The notes under the pieces were generated by a model. That model was given only the letters and a program-made list of their open reading frames with translations. It was not told where the DNA came from and did no database searches. This document shows positions 16,626-31,178 of a DNA stretch of 64,000 nucleotides, one piece after another. Numbering within the stretch: the stretch's first letter is position 1; every line of letters begins with the position of its first letter. A program made the translations under genes and the position numbers. Source of the DNA: Antennarius striatus (lineage: Eukaryota; Chordata; Actinopteri; Lophiiformes; Antennariidae); contig NC_090794.1 of assembly GCF_040054535.1 (NCBI RefSeq), forward strand, positions 6,611,001 to 6,675,000. Reading direction: 5' to 3'.

Positions 16626-19600
16626 TGAAAGCCAGGGAGCCACATTCACATTCACAACTGTTGTCGACAACATCATCCGACATCAAGGATGAAACTCACC
16701 CCTCTTACCCACACAGGACCCTGTGGGACCCCAAATCATCTCTGAACTTTGTCACAGGATTGATGTGTATGAAGTCAAAGTTATGACACACAACATAACC
16801 CCCCAAATGAAGACGCCAAATTGATGAGAGTGAATGGAGGTCTGTGGCGATATACGCAGAAGGTTATTGATGTGAGCACTCAAGGAATATTAAACAAATA
16901 AGTACAAACCAACCCACTGTGACCGTGGACCACATTACCACTGTCAATAGTATATAAAACAGGTCATGTGTGACTGCAGCCCATTTAGACGTATATAAAT
17001 GGCTTTAGGGGAAATCATTAGAGGGATCTGTTTGTTTGCATATCCAGGATGTTTAGTGTAGTGGTCATTTACTAGCTTGCTGACTAAGTCCTTTTCATAC
17101 TTTTATGTTCTCCCTTAAGTGGCCCTCACTAAGTGATTTGAATAAATGAGCAAAACCAGCACAGCGTCAGCCATGCGATCGCTCTCAGCTTGCTATTATC
17201 ATTTTGTAAAGATGTGCGATGTCCAAATGAGCTTTCTAATCAGACAAATACGCACATTTGTTTGCCTCCACAAATTTAGACGTTTCTGTTATAAGGTTGT
17301 GATTTGTGCTAATAGTGAAACAGGTTGAAGTATTATTTAAAAATTTTTTAAAAATTCCATGAGAGTTACATAAAATTTCCTGCAAGTCCTCTCAACTTGT
17401 TTTTAAAGCTAGAGGTTGTTCTTGTTATTTTTCCAGAAGTTCCAGAATGATTGATGTTGTATTTATTTGATCATTTTATTTAGATGGATGTTTCAATCAA
17501 GATATATTTAACTGCAGTGTATCTCTGTATATCTCTGTAAAGAGATGAATGACCAAGCTATTGTCTGCTTCCATCTCCTTGGAATAGAAGCCATTATTGT
17601 TACTGAGAAACAATTGACAATGATATTAAATCTTAATAGGCTACAATAACATGCAAATATAGATGCCACAGACAGAAAGTGGAAACGATTAGCATTTGTT
17701 CAATTTGCGGCCGGAGATTTAAAGGATTGTATATCGTCATCTGTTTCACACCTCTTGGCCCCATAACACACTGCACACCTAGTCTGTTACCAGCCCATAA
17801 TACTGCACAGCTGATTTTACTATTTTGAAGATTCGTACAAGTGATGTCATTGTTTGTGTAAAAATTCTGTATACCTTAAAGACCTTATATATAGTACTTC
17901 CTTTAGACACATGGAAAAAAAATTTTTTTTCCTTTAACAAGAAATTTATGATAATGATTTGATGATTTTTAATGTTGACACCTGGTATAGAAAGCCAACA
18001 GTACAAATGGGACATATACGTGGTTGTTGTTTTTATCTTAATAATAAATAAGAGATGTTCTGTCTCACATCCCACATGTCTTTTTTCTGAATCCACAAGC
18101 TGGAAGCCAGAGATTGGGGTGCATATCTGTTCCATCAATAAAGAGCGAGAAGGCCAGAGGATATCATTTAGAGTGATTAACCTATTATAATATCAAGAGT
18201 TGAAGTCATTTTATTTCTTTTCCTTTTGTTTGGGTTAAAGATAATTGTTTGGGTAGAACTGTCACATCGTTCTCCAATGGCAAAACTTTCTATATTCATG
18301 TAACTCAACTCCTCACATCTCTGACACCTTCAGCCACAATCCCAAATTCTCCTCTTTTCTCATTCCCTGTAATGATTCATTTTTGGTCTTGCTATCACCA
18401 CTGATCCATTTTAGTTATGCTCACCTTTAAATTTCCATACTATTTCAGCTATCTGTAATATTTCACATGATTTGCATAACTGATCTTGGAGAGAAGGTGA
18501 CTGACTGGGTGCCTCGGGGGGGCTGATATGAGATCAACTGCATTTGTATGAAGTGGTGATCGCCACCACAGCGAGGCCCACTGCAGACTTTTCCCCCAGG
18601 GCAAAGCAAAAATACCTCCAAGAGCCTGACAAGTCATCAATGAAAGTTTAATTTTAAGAAAGATCTTCATCCTTCTGAAATATAAACAGTCTTGCCTTCT
18701 AAATGAATGTTGGCATAAAAGCAAAGAGAACATGGAATATATCCAAGAGCCTGGTGTCCTCCTACTTTTAGATGAGCCTTTCCATTTTGCACAAATGAAT
18801 GCTTTCATCCACTTCAATCCCTAACAAATATACTGTCGTGTGGTTCCATTAGAGTTAACTAAGACCCTGAAAGGGTTTTCAATACAAAATGTTTTCCTTT
18901 TCAGTCAAAAAGAAAGCCTTCAGAGAAGGACTATGTACATTTGTTTTTGTTTCTGTTTTCTGAGCCTATTTTTCACTGGGCCTAAAATACTGTATATAAG
19001 AACAGGAAAACCGGAGTGATGTTCCACCAGCTTACTACCCTACAGGGGCAGTTTGGGAATTATGAACAGGAAAATAGCCTCCAAAATTAAAACAAAACTG
19101 GTTTGAAATTTTTGGTCATTTTGCTTCGGAAATAAGAAATGGGAGCAGTGGTGAGTGTGTATTACAATTAGTATCACCGTAATGAGATCATCCATTGTGT
19201 CATTATACCAAGGGAATAGCACAAGCAATGAAGATGGTGGCTTTATGATTCCACTTTACTTGGATCTGCCTCCGTTTATGAGGTTTAAACAAAAATAAGA
19301 TTTTCCTTATTCCAGATTTTCCTTACTCCAGATTCTGTCCAAATAAAATAAATATTTTATTTAACGTCTCACCTTTCATAGAGACATGAAATCCATTTAA
19401 ATAACTGAATATTATCTAATAATTCTATTTGCTTTTTCTTTTATCATGTTGACAAAACGACCCTAATTTGCTATGTTGACGTGGAAAAAAAAAAGACCCA
19501 GAATCTTCACCCATACTTCAATCCACCATAAAATGTCATCAGATCCTCCTCAGCTGAAGATTCACAGATACAAAAATAAAAAAAATCAAGCAAAATCTGT

Positions 19601-22600
19601 TGCCAACTTTTTAAAAAAATCTCTCAGCCAAATGGAAAAATATGAATAGTCAATGGAAGCTGTCGTTGGTGGAGGAGATAAAAGACAACAAGACTGGGCT
19701 TACTTTTTAAATAAAATATTTTTTTAATTAAATCATCCTCTCAGTTTCAGGTCTTTTTGTACCGCCACTAAAAAAAGGCCTTTTAGCTAACGAGTGAATG
19801 GAGAGTGGTATCCAGCCTCCACGCCGTGAACAAAGTGACTAAATGTAATGTATACTAACGGTAATGGTGAGATAAATTAACATTAGTGTATTTATTGAAG
19901 GGTAGAGAGGAGGCCGAGGTGTCACGAGTGTGAATGAGAAGAAGAAAAGCATTGTGCTCATCTCTGACAAAGCTCTGCTCACTCCATCTCATCCATTAGT
20001 CGTCTGCACAGAGCTGAAATGCACAAAGGAGTCTGCTAATGCACAGATAACCTAAAGGTCGCTCTTCTTCTGTTTCCCTCTTGATCCCGCTCTGTATCTA
20101 CTTTGTGGTTCTTCTTCCACCTCCTTACTTGTCTCCCACTGTTTCTCAATTTCCATTTCAACATTTGTGAATATGGTTGTCATCTTTTGTCTTTAATGGC
20201 ACACTGAAGAGGTGTCTAGCCTCCTCCAGTGTTTTAATTCCACTTCATTAAAGCCAAACTGGAACCAGGGGCTACCAAAGATGGATAAAGTGAAGATGTG
20301 GTCAATCTGTGGGAGGGAAAATGGTTTTGAATTCCTGCTCTGCCTTTTACGCCTCACATCCTTTTAATGATACTTTATCAATTCTTTATAACCTGAGGAG
20401 ATTAATGAGTGTTTTATCACCTTACACTCTGCAGTTGTGGGTTAAGAGTGTGTTAATCTGATCTAATGGGCCAATAAAGCGAGGTTGAGTGTGTGCATGA
20501 GGAGAGTGGAGGAAGACAAAGGCCGGCTACCAGGCGATGATTCAAGAATTCAAAGATTCTACAATCTGGTTCGAGCCCAACCCTAAACTGAGTGTGAAAT
20601 CAGTGTCCTCTCAGGATGCTTAATTGGTGGAAAATAATGACACCAAAATTTGTTGGCCATCCAGAACAGCAGGGACAATACATTCTACATGCTACTGGTA
20701 GTCGTTATTGTACGTTTTCAATGCAGTATGAGCTGCATATCACTAAAGACTAAGATTAGCCATGTAACTTGACAACAGACTCCTGTCTCCACTAAGACCT
20801 GCGATGACTCAAGTTTTTTCATTACAGAAATTTCATGAACTGTAAAGAATAGGAAGCTTTTATCCAAGTCAGAAATACAATTTTAACACAAATACCCTCT
20901 GACAGCGCAATCAACTAAAATCATTGTGGTCAAGATTTCCCAAAAATTCTATTCTGTTCTGCAGTCAGAGATCAGGTCTCAGGCGTTTTATAAAATCAAT
21001 TCCTCCTCAAGGCCTAAATCTGAGACCCCAGAGGAACACGATTCACACGTGTTACTTCTGCTAAAAGCAAAAATACAATTGAAAATCCATCACAAGTCAC
21101 ATCTCCCCTTAAAGAAAATAAAGTCCTCTCATGCTCTGCCACAGACCTTTGTCTAAGGGAGCTTCATTCACATGCTGTGGGGGCTGTCCTGCAGTATTCG
21201 TCTAGAACGGTTTCATTTGAATTCAGTTATAATGGATATAAAGTGGTGTCATTGTGTTTCATGTGAGGGAAGGGAGAGGAGGGTTAGGATTACCAAGATA
21301 ATTTCAAACTGAATGAACAGCATGGCATTAATTTATGACTCCAAAAAGACTGAGTTTATTTAACAGATTTGTAAGCAGGAATTTTTTTTGAAATAAAATT
21401 GTGGTTTTCTAAATGGTTCAATCTTTTCTGAAGAGAACTACCACCTGATGAATGATAAAATGCAATTTCTGAGATGGATTGACATCAACTTTAATGTACT
21501 TGTTGTTATTGTTGTTATTGATAGCTGATATTTTTAATCTATGTAAAGTAAGGATCATTATCATTTCTGCATTACAATGTTGACACATGAATCCCTAAAG
21601 TCAAACACATAACTCACTTTCATTGTAAAATTGTCTTACGATTAAAGCCATGTACTTTTATTTGTAAACAACAAAAGTAATATAAATGGGATTAGATTGC
21701 TGTTTATTTAAATATGAAGAAGTATAACAACTACTTTAACCTCTCCTTTTGTTTCCTGAACCGGACCACAGAAGGACTGACCCTGGTCTCACACAGGTCC
21801 GGTACAGTGTGGGCCCCACCAGCTAAACAAACCAGCCTGGCTCGGTGAAATGATCATTTTGGAACTAATTCTTTCAGCTCAGTTAGACAAAAACTCCAAA
21901 TGATTGTCTGTGGTGGAACAACATACATAGTTTAAGGCAAATGATAGAGCTAATAAGGACCTTGTGATCCCTTTGAACAAGGAGTTAAAGAACGGAAGGA
22001 TGCACATAAGCATAAAACTTTGAATGCCCAGTTTAATTTGAATCAACAGTCTAAAGGGCTGCTAACACATGGATAGTTCGTCATGATCCTGTATTATTTA
22101 ACCAAAAATCTCATAAAATTTGAGCCTTACTTGTATCATTTCAACATTATATTTTTCTTATTCTCCCTCTCAGATGTGTATGGAACACTTCAAATCCAAT
22201 CAATTAAAAAAAAACACGACATGTATTTTCTTCTGGGGAGGGCAGCAAAACTCTTCCCAAAAATCCCTTCCATCCTCTTTTCTTTTACAGTTTAAGTTGA
22301 ATTTTAAACTAACATGCTGCTTATCATCATTCTCTGATTCTCCAGCAGTCAAGATTCAGGCGTGGAAGCCTGATAAGAAGAAAAAAATAGTGACACAAAC
22401 TTGTCGATGTCACCTCCACTTATTAGCACACGCTAAGAGGAACGATTCTACATGCATCAGCGACCAGTGGAGAGAGAATCCTGAGAGGAATACCTGAAGA
22501 AGTCACTGACAACTGGTTCTCCAGTTATATATTCTAACAGTTAACACCCTCCTAAAGCAAAACTAGGATTGAACGATGGTAACACAGAAGAAACAACCCT

Positions 22601-23558
22601 CATGCAGCACTGGACCAGCACAAAGCCTCACACAGCCCACGCCAAACCACACAACACCACTGAAATCACGACTGTCTTCTATCTAAAAACAGCACACTAT
22701 TCTGTAACTCATCAAAAACCTTCAATCTGATGAGGTTTATCACCGCATAGGATGAAACAGCCAACACCATGTGACTCCTCTGAAGAGTTCTGAGGAGCAG
22801 ATGGAGGAGTTGGAGTGTTTGTGTCCTACCCTAAAAGGATGGATCTTCAGGTGACTAATATGTGAGAATGAGCGTAATCTGATTCTAGCCACCGCTGCAC
22901 AGTGTTAGTGACTGTACCTGTTACAGGTCTAAATATCATCACACTGAGGCACAATTGAAAGATTCTGTGGACAATGACGAGGGGGACATCAGGAGTGAAG
23001 GCCATCTCCGTTGTGATGCTGCTGCTTAAATTCAAGTATACACACCTATAAAAGCAATTTTGTGTGTAATAATGCCATAGAAACACTTTTAGATGTTTAT
23101 TTTTTCCCCCTATACTCTGATCCTATCTGCTGGAAGAATCACAACTCCTCCTGGATAAGTATCAGCTGTTAGAAAGTCTTGTCTTGACTCCTTACTCAGA
23201 AGTTAAGTGAGAATATGATAAACTACATTATCTTTTCTTCCTCATATCCCCTAAAGGCTATTACAGACTCAGACACACATTAACAGAAATAAAAGTGGAG
23301 ATATGATAGATTCATATCTCCTTCCTTCTCATGCTCCATCAGATCAATTGAGCATATGATTAGTTTTGTTTCCAGCAGTTGCACAGGCAGGGTTTCTTTT
23401 AATTGCAAACACATTTCCACCTGAGGGCAGATGCAACTGGTTGACATCTCGTCTGAAAACATTCCCAGCATTAGACTCACAAGGAAATCACACCAACAAT
23501 CATCTTGATTTGTCCCCCATGAAGTTGTGCTAATAGCCCCAAAATAATAACCCTCCCT

Positions 23559-23817
23559 GCGCGGCTCAACTCGGATGATCGCCCACCGACAGGGGGAGGG
23601 GGGGTGGGGGAGCAGAGCGCGGATTCAGACGCACCGCCGCGCAGTTTGGCTGATAAACTGTCACACATGCGGGGCAAGATGCGTGGGAGTCCGTGGGAGA
23701 CGGGTGGGTGAGAGAAAACGGTTGAATGATGAAGAGAAGGGAATCTGTCATTGTGCCAAAGTTGCAGGGAGGACGCGTCATGCGCTTGCGGACGGGAGCG
23801 CGAAGCGTCAAGACGCA
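23559..23817. promoter_or_regulatory. CpG-dense island without an associated gene
   Basis: I count about 25 CpG dinucleotides between 23559 and 23817, against very few in the surrounding kilobases. It includes GCGCGG, GGACGCGTC and GGAGCGCGAAGCG. No coding start or recognised first exon lies next to it. It ends in the TA repeat at 23820. Confidence 0.5.
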
Positions 23818-23819
23818 GA

Positions 23820-23860
<41 letters not shown>

Positions 23861-23862
23861 AA
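23820..23862. repeat. TA-rich microsatellite
   Basis: Alternating TA run with short interruptions directly abutting the CpG-dense island. Confidence 0.9.
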
Positions 23863-24278
23863 AATAAATTTAAAAAAGTAGTAAAAGTAAAACTAAGATT
23901 ATAAAACCTCATTAAAGCTAAATAGGCTCGTTTGCATCTGCAAAACAAAAGTTATAAGTCAGCAGGGACATTAGACCCCAAATGACGCAGTGGAGTCCTG
24001 CGGTTACTTCCCCCCAGCTCTATTTTGCAGGGTGTTAGGCAGCTAATATGGTGTCATCATTGATCTGGTTGCTGTTAAGCTGCGATGACACCTGCGCTAA
24101 TCCATTAGACACGGAGCCGATGGGAAGCAGTCCACCACGGGCAGACGGGCACACCGCTTCTATTAATATGAGGGAATCGAGGCTGGGAAAAAAGTCATAA
24201 AATAGTGGTGCGTGTGGGCGCAACAGATGTGGCAACTTTCTTTTAATTCCTCATTGATTTATGTGCGCCAGGCGCTGC

Positions 24279-24459
24279 GGGGGGGGGGGGGGGGGTGTCT
24301 AAATGAATACTGACAGAGAGGGCAAAATCCCGTTAACAGTTTAATCAGTTCAAGCAGCAGAAATCCTGAAAGCTTTTTTTATTCGCTGATTAGAAAGAGA
24401 ACACCGATGACGTGGTGGCAGTCTATTTCTGTTTTTTTTTTTTCTCCCCCCCCCCCCCC
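24279..24459. repeat. G17 and C14 homopolymer pair
   Basis: A run of 17 G (24279-24295) and a run of 14 C (24446-24459) lie about 150 bp apart on the same strand, with a T-run before the C-run. They could form G-quadruplex or foldback structures, and run lengths may be unreliable in assembly. Confidence 0.9.
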
Positions 24460-25803
24460 GTCTTTTAACAAGACAGACGAGATAAACTGCAAATGAAAGC
24501 ACGACATTCCTTGCCAATAATGTAATGTGAAGCATGATTAGATTTTTAGAAGCAGTTTTAATTTTCAGGAGGACTGTGGAATGGGATTAACAAAAAAAAA
24601 AAATGAAATGAGTTTTTATGGCTCTTTGCATGATTTATATTGATTAAACAGTCCTTAACATGTTGGACTTTGTTTTTTATGCTCAAAGTGTTCACAAAAA
24701 AATCAATAAAATAATCAAATGCAATGGAAATTGGATAAGGCTGACCACTTAATTTATTTAAATACTTTTTCTTTGTTATAAACTCATGTCTAAAATATGT
24801 AAAATACAGTATCTGACTGCATTTTTTCATTCTTCATGAAACATTCCTCCAGTCATTTGTCTTTGAATGCAACATTAACCATCCATTTTCTCCCCTGTCT
24901 GCACAAGTATCATCTTTACCGAGAATGGGAATAGATTATGCACATTCATTACCATTATCATTAAATTCATCATTATCATGTGCTTAGCATAATAACGGCT
25001 CTGATACACTTCTCCAGCTTTTTTTTTCTTTTTCTGTTCCACTTGTTTGGATTGACACTGGAGCCGCTTTAGGAAGAATGAAACAGCTCTGGTCTGTGTT
25101 TCCCTGAAGCTTTAATGTGATGCATTTAATCTGACATACAGCAGTCTGTGATTAATCAGAAGAGCAAACCATATGTAAGAGGAATTTTGGAGAGCTCTTC
25201 ACTGACTGCCATGAGGGCTGTTTTGACAAATTAAGGCAAAATAGTTGTGAAAAGTCTGAACAACATTCATAATATTATATTGTTTCCCATATTATCATTA
25301 CATTACATTTTAAGGTTTTTTTTCTTAACTTCTTTTGTGTATTTTAAATCATGTATTTTAGCCCAATGCAATGTGCTTCTAACAGCTTAATTTCGGACTT
25401 TCTGTCTTGTTAATTTAGTGTTAATCAGGTGTGACGTATATTGTATGTGCTGCAGCTGACTATGTTCCCTTTTAAGGGTCTAATGACAAAAAATAAACAA
25501 ACATTACTCCACATGAAGAGGGTGACTTCCAGAATCACCCTCAAGGTTAAAGTACAAAATTACAGCAGGAGCAGATAAAGCAGCGGTGACGGTCTCGGCA
25601 TAGAAAGGAATGACAGAGGGAGAATCCCATCAGTGGTTTTCCTTAAACACCGGTATTCCTCCAGGATTACTGCAGGAGACAACAAGTCCTTTCCTAAAGA
25701 ACTATTCTCATCTCTAAACAGGTGCATTTTATCTCTTCATACAACTAACTGGTCTCTACACAGGTAGCTTCAAACGCGTATGAAAGAAAGTCTGACTTCC
25801 TTA

Positions 25804-25960
25804 CCTGTACCTGTGACGTACAGATGTTCTCTGGCTCCTCTGTCTGCGGCTACAGGAGAGTTTTGGTGGCTCAGCTTGTATCCTTAGGCTTAGGGTTTCA
25901 ACCACTGAACGCATGCCTCCTGTGAGGCTTCTTATAATGGCATACCCCTTCCCTCCTGGC
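25804..25960 (-). promoter_or_regulatory. pnoc: Candidate pnoc promoter and noncoding first exon
   Basis: On the minus strand a TATAAG box (25931-25936) is followed about 30 bp later by a possible start near 25903. A roughly 100-bp segment then ends in GGTACAG|GTAAGG, a strong 5' splice site at 25804/25803. A GC-box-like homopurine tract lies just upstream (about 25960-26020). The acceptor at 14724 needs such a donor. No transcript evidence is available, so this is inference. Confidence 0.4.
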
Positions 25961-26658
25961 TCAACCCTCCAGTGCCCCCCCCCCCACCCTCCCTCCTTCC
26001 CTCCCTCACTTCCCCTGAATATCACCATCACCACAGAGGAGAGATTGAAAAGGGTGAATTCCCCCATTTCGGATGTGCACAACTGGACAGACACACAAGC
26101 CGGGGTGGCGATGACGTAGGAAGCCTTGCCTACGCCATCGGTTTCGTCTTCATTGAGTCAACTAATGGGGCTCTAAAAATATGCATCATCCCTTATGACA
26201 TTGACCTAGGATTCCAGTGTCTAAGGTGTACATGAAACCCACCACATAATGCCAACCTGCTGTGAAGGTCAGAGAAAAACAGTGGCGCTTGGAATTAGAT
26301 GTTTAAATTAGATGTCTGCCCCAGAAAAGTTCAATATAAACTAGAAAAGCCACAGAGATGATTGTGAATAGATGAGGTTGTTTGTGCTGGGATGGAAAAA
26401 AAAACACAACAGGATTCCTTTTTGTTGGTGGTGAAGGCACACCTGAATAGCAGAACTTGTTCTTTCTGCCAATGAAAGAATGAGCACCACAAAGCAGAGC
26501 AGTGACTGAATGGAACAAGCAGCCAGCCCGGGTCTGTAAACAAGAGGTTGGGATGAGTCACACAGATCTGAGATTGGAAAACTACACCTGCACAAGTTTC
26601 TAGGAAGTTCCTCTGTGGCCTGAGATCTATAACACCTGCAGAGTGTTTGGTGAAGGAT

Positions 26659-26702
26659 ATGATTATGATGATGATGATGACGATGATGTTGCTGATGATG
26701 AT
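26659..26702 (+). repeat. GAT trinucleotide run
   Basis: Imperfect GAT/GAC repeats. They create a His-rich spurious frame on the other strand. Confidence 0.85.
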
Positions 26703-27929
26703 TGGAGATGGCACGAAGTGAGAACAGATTAAAAAATGGAAGAAAAAATGAAGCTGATGAGGTGCAATAACGAGTGTAAAATAATGCTAGCAGCTCTGTG
26801 GAATGCAAATAAAATTGCACAAATGATTTTACAACAACAACACATTTACATCACATTAAAATAATATCAACAACAAGGTTTCTCATCGTGATGAAATGAC
26901 GACAATGTTTTTCTACAACTTTCAGTTGTCCTTTGTTTCACAGGAGTTAATCATGAGCTTCAGCCAATAGATTTAGCTTTGTGTATTGGATTAGCCTGTT
27001 CTGAGGTGGATTCAGACACTATCACAATGGTGATGACTAGAACCATGTCACGTGACTCTTTAGAAAGTGATGAGTGATGCCACAGAGACAGTGTCCATGT
27101 TTTACAGTCTGTACCTGCTGTATGAATGCAGTTTAACATTTAGCTCGAAGCTTAGCAAAGAAATTTGGGATTTTGTGGAATTAACACACATTGCAATTGC
27201 TAGAACCACCCCATTTTTATGTCTCAGTTGTGGTTCATTAGCTAAAAGTTTGTCGTACATGTAATTACAAAAAAAAAAAAAGCGATTATATGTGTGAAAA
27301 TAACAATAACCACAACAAGCCCTACTGCTAAAAAACCTCCAAATGAGCTTCCTCTTCTTCGTGACAGTGGCTTTTGCTCCCTGTAAGCGTGTGAATGGTG
27401 GTGCTGGTCCTGTGTGCAGTCTGATAGTGATGGATGAATCGGGTACATGGACAGGGCCCCCCGTCCTGTTGAGATAAGGAAGCCAGGAGAACGGGCGGTT
27501 GTTGTGAGGTCTGTCTGCTGTTGATATGGCCGTTATCCACCGACTGTCTGGTGTCTACGAACGAATTCACTGGTGACCCAGAGGTTCTGATTGCTTTGAC
27601 GACAGGGAGGGTCACGCTTAACATGGCATCACATCAGTCCAGTTTAGGCTTGGATCATTTGGATCACTTTTTATATCAGGAGCATGAAGCCGATAAAATG
27701 CATCTAACACATGTTTTGGCTGCTGTTTGGAATAAATTCTACTGAATTTTTAAAAAAATTAGAAATATCAGATGCTGGGTTTTGGTATTACTGTTGATTT
27801 TTTGTTGTGCATAATTCAAAAAGTATTAGCTTACTGTAATAAATCAACTATTATGTATTCTTATTATTTTGATAGATAATCTTGTGTCTGTGTTTTTACT
27901 CCCTCGTGGAAGATACACTGCTAATTATG

Positions 27930-28057
<128 letters not shown>

Positions 28058-28410
28058 TGGGTATAGAGTACAACCTATTCCTGCGGTTAAAAATCTGTCT
28101 TGTCTGAAACAAAAGCTGTCATTGTTCATGAATTTTCACCGAGAATTAGAAACACAAATAAACTCTACAGAGAAGTGTAATTGGTTTCAGCGTTAAAGCT
28201 GAAGAAGGCTCCTAATAAAAATGTACTGATTTATATCAATGAAAAGATGAAAAATATTTATACTTACCAGAACCAACTAATCTCCATACCATAAACCAGA
28301 TGATAATGCACAAATGTTTGAACAAATAAAAACAACCATCTTAAATAATTAAAGTTTAAATTGGAGATTTACTATTCATACACTCTTTTAGAAAATTAAT
28401 ACAAAGAAAT

Positions 28411-28580
<170 letters not shown>

Positions 28581-30077
28581 TATTTTATTAATTATAGGGG
28601 AAATTGCACAAAAGTTATTATGTGATCAGTATGAATGTGTGTTTTGTCCCAAGACAGTTCACTGTAATGAAGTCTGTTTCCAATACAGAGATAAGTACTT
28701 GGCAGAATTTCCCCAAATTTGCATATACATGAATTTGCATATACAGCACATTCCATTTTAGTGGTTTAATGGCCGTGACACCAAGTTGTACTTTCAGTTC
28801 CTCCACTCACAATTAAATTAAGAGGATTTTTTTGAGAAAACAAAAGTAGAAAAATGCTGACTGTCTGCCAGAAGCATTAGCAGAACTCAATGACGGCAGC
28901 GGCCTGACCAGCGTAGCTTGGCTGCTGTCTGCAGTTCATTTCATTTCGAATTCCGCGTCTCCTCTCCATCTCATCCAGCTGAGGTGTTTTACCGTCCTCC
29001 TCCACAATTAAACCCATTGATGTGAAACCACAGGCTGTGTGTGTGCGTGTGTCTGTGTGGGAGATCTCCACAAGGTTTATGGTGGCTGTGGATTTTTACC
29101 TGTCGCAAGCAACTTTTATTAACCACAGGGCTGAAAAATCAACATTTCCATTCCAAAAGCCTCCTTAATTTTCCACGGAGAGAGAGTTATACCTCTGCTC
29201 CAAGTATCTATCGTACCAATCAGCAAGAAACTAAGAAACTAAGCATTCAGTGAGATGCACAGCAGTAATTTGGGGTTTTGTATAAATCTGATCTGAAAAC
29301 CACTGTATTCATACTGATCGAAACTGAAAAGACATTGGGTTAATGATAGAAACATGAGGATGGTGGGAGGGGTGCGTGGTAGGATTTGCAAAGAAAGGCT
29401 GGATTACTGAAGAAGAAAGCAATCATTTATAAAATAGTGACTGCTGCGAAATTGAGTACGGGGATACCGGGAAGTTGTTTACTGATGACTACTCGGTGTG
29501 TGAGGAGTGCGGGATAGACCATAGGATTAAATGTGAGGGTTTTGACCTCAATCAAGGAAATAATTACTGTTGCCCCTCCTGTTGGTGGACTCCATAATTA
29601 GCAAGCAAATCCTCCCCCTGGAAACACAATTAGTCTGCAAACAGAGGTGATTACAACTATAATTCTTATTTCACTCCTAAACATCTTTTTGGTGTGCCTG
29701 GAATGCTTTATTGAATTTGTCAGGAAATTCAATTCTAGCTGTTTTTGAGATCCCACAAAATATTACTTACTATATTATCCAGCCAGAATGCACTCTACAT
29801 AATGCCCGATGTCTGCATCTAGATATCTGTCAAAGCAAGTGAGATATGGTAATAGAATAGAGGGCATTTGCTCTGGGATAAAAATAAGTCAACTGTGACT
29901 GACTCCATCTTCCTCAAGTAATGAAGACACTGATGAAAGCTATGGATCGCGTAGGTCTACAAACACATTCATATCACATGTGCATACCCTTCAAAGGTGC
30001 TTTTCTCTCTCTTTTCTTTCAAAGTGTGTCTCAGTGCAATGAATCACTATGTTTCCTATTACATTCTCTCAGAAGAA

Positions 30078-30181
<104 letters not shown>

Positions 30182-30969
30182 CACACCAGGGCTGTTATCT
30201 GTCATCACCACTGTTGCTGGTTCAGTCGATACTCATGCAGCACCTACTCATTGGGTGTGAGAACATAGGTGTATTTTCTTCTGCCAGTCTTTTGTGAATA
30301 AATGGAACTGCAGTAACAATGGAAGTGTGCTGTTTTTGCATTCCCGATGCTTTTAGTCAAAGGAAATGGATCGATTAGAAAACCGTCACAGTTATTAATA
30401 GACTAATGATATAAATTCAGCATGTCTGTGAGACATGATCTAGTCTTTCTTTTCTCATGTCTACACAATATTCAAAATTGAAAAACTGAGGTCATGAACA
30501 GACGGTTTTTTTCACCATTCTTTTCAACAAATGGCCAAATGAGCACTAGTTTTTCAGAATTTGTCAAAACTTGGATTTTACCACTTTGTGAAATACATTT
30601 TTATCCAAAGACGGCATTGTAATAAATTTAATATTTCCATGGTGAATTTGAGGCGACCTCAGTTATACCAATGACAAATTTTGCAGCTAAACTGCGTGTT
30701 ATTATTATCAATTATCTAGTGTTTGCAAATACTATTTTGTTTGGGGGTATTGTTGTCTTAGAAATGCGTGCTTAATTGGCAGTTTTCATCTGAAATCAAT
30801 AGAACTTTTCCATACTTTAAAAATAATGAAGCCTACTGACAGGACGGGACAGTTCCCCTGGTGTAGCCCAGACTATTTGTGGTAATGGCCTCTAAAATGA
30901 TCCATGAACGCATCAGTGGCACCGCCTTCAATTCGAATTAGAGCGCTGTCCTCTCTACCGCTTTATTAA

Positions 30970-31178
30970 TAACCAATCACAACACGCGTCTGGATTTCCC
31001 TAGCCAATCATGATGAACATCCTCTCGGAGCGGGAGGATCCGAATCTAGACACGGAAGTCTGTCGCGTTTGTCATTGCGTTTTTCCGTATTCGTTTTTGT
31101 CGTTTATCAGGAGTAACTACTGTATTTGATGAGAGCGTTTTGATGATTCAAACGGCAATATAATCAGAATTTTCGTGG
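30970..31178 (+). promoter_or_regulatory. Candidate promoter and noncoding first exon of the kinase gene
   Basis: Two CCAAT boxes (30973-30977 and 31004-31008) precede a CpG-containing stretch ending in GTGG|GTAAGT at 31178/31179, a strong donor. The matching acceptor is TTCATTCGTTAG at 31571, 30 nt before the kinase ATG. This suggests a roughly 100-bp untranslated exon and a 0.4-kb intron. Confidence 0.5.

Larger units (their letters stand above)
14724..25803. other. Gene-free 11-kb stretch, probably the first pnoc intron
   Basis: No coding exon could be supported on either strand. Listed separately are an L2-like LINE relic (15600), a SINE-like repeat (16487), a CpG-dense island (23559), a TA run (23820) and G/C homopolymers (24279). 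Stretches 24000-24240 and 24890-25230 carry dense homeobox-like words (GCTAATCCATTAGAC near 24098; GATTAATC near 25152) and little repeat character, so they are the best guesses for conserved noncoding elements. Confidence 0.5.

Noticed and set aside
26341..26820. 159-residue open frame on the minus strand
   Set aside because: His/Cys/Ser-rich translation of GAT repeats and AT-rich DNA, with no domain or homolog-like pattern.
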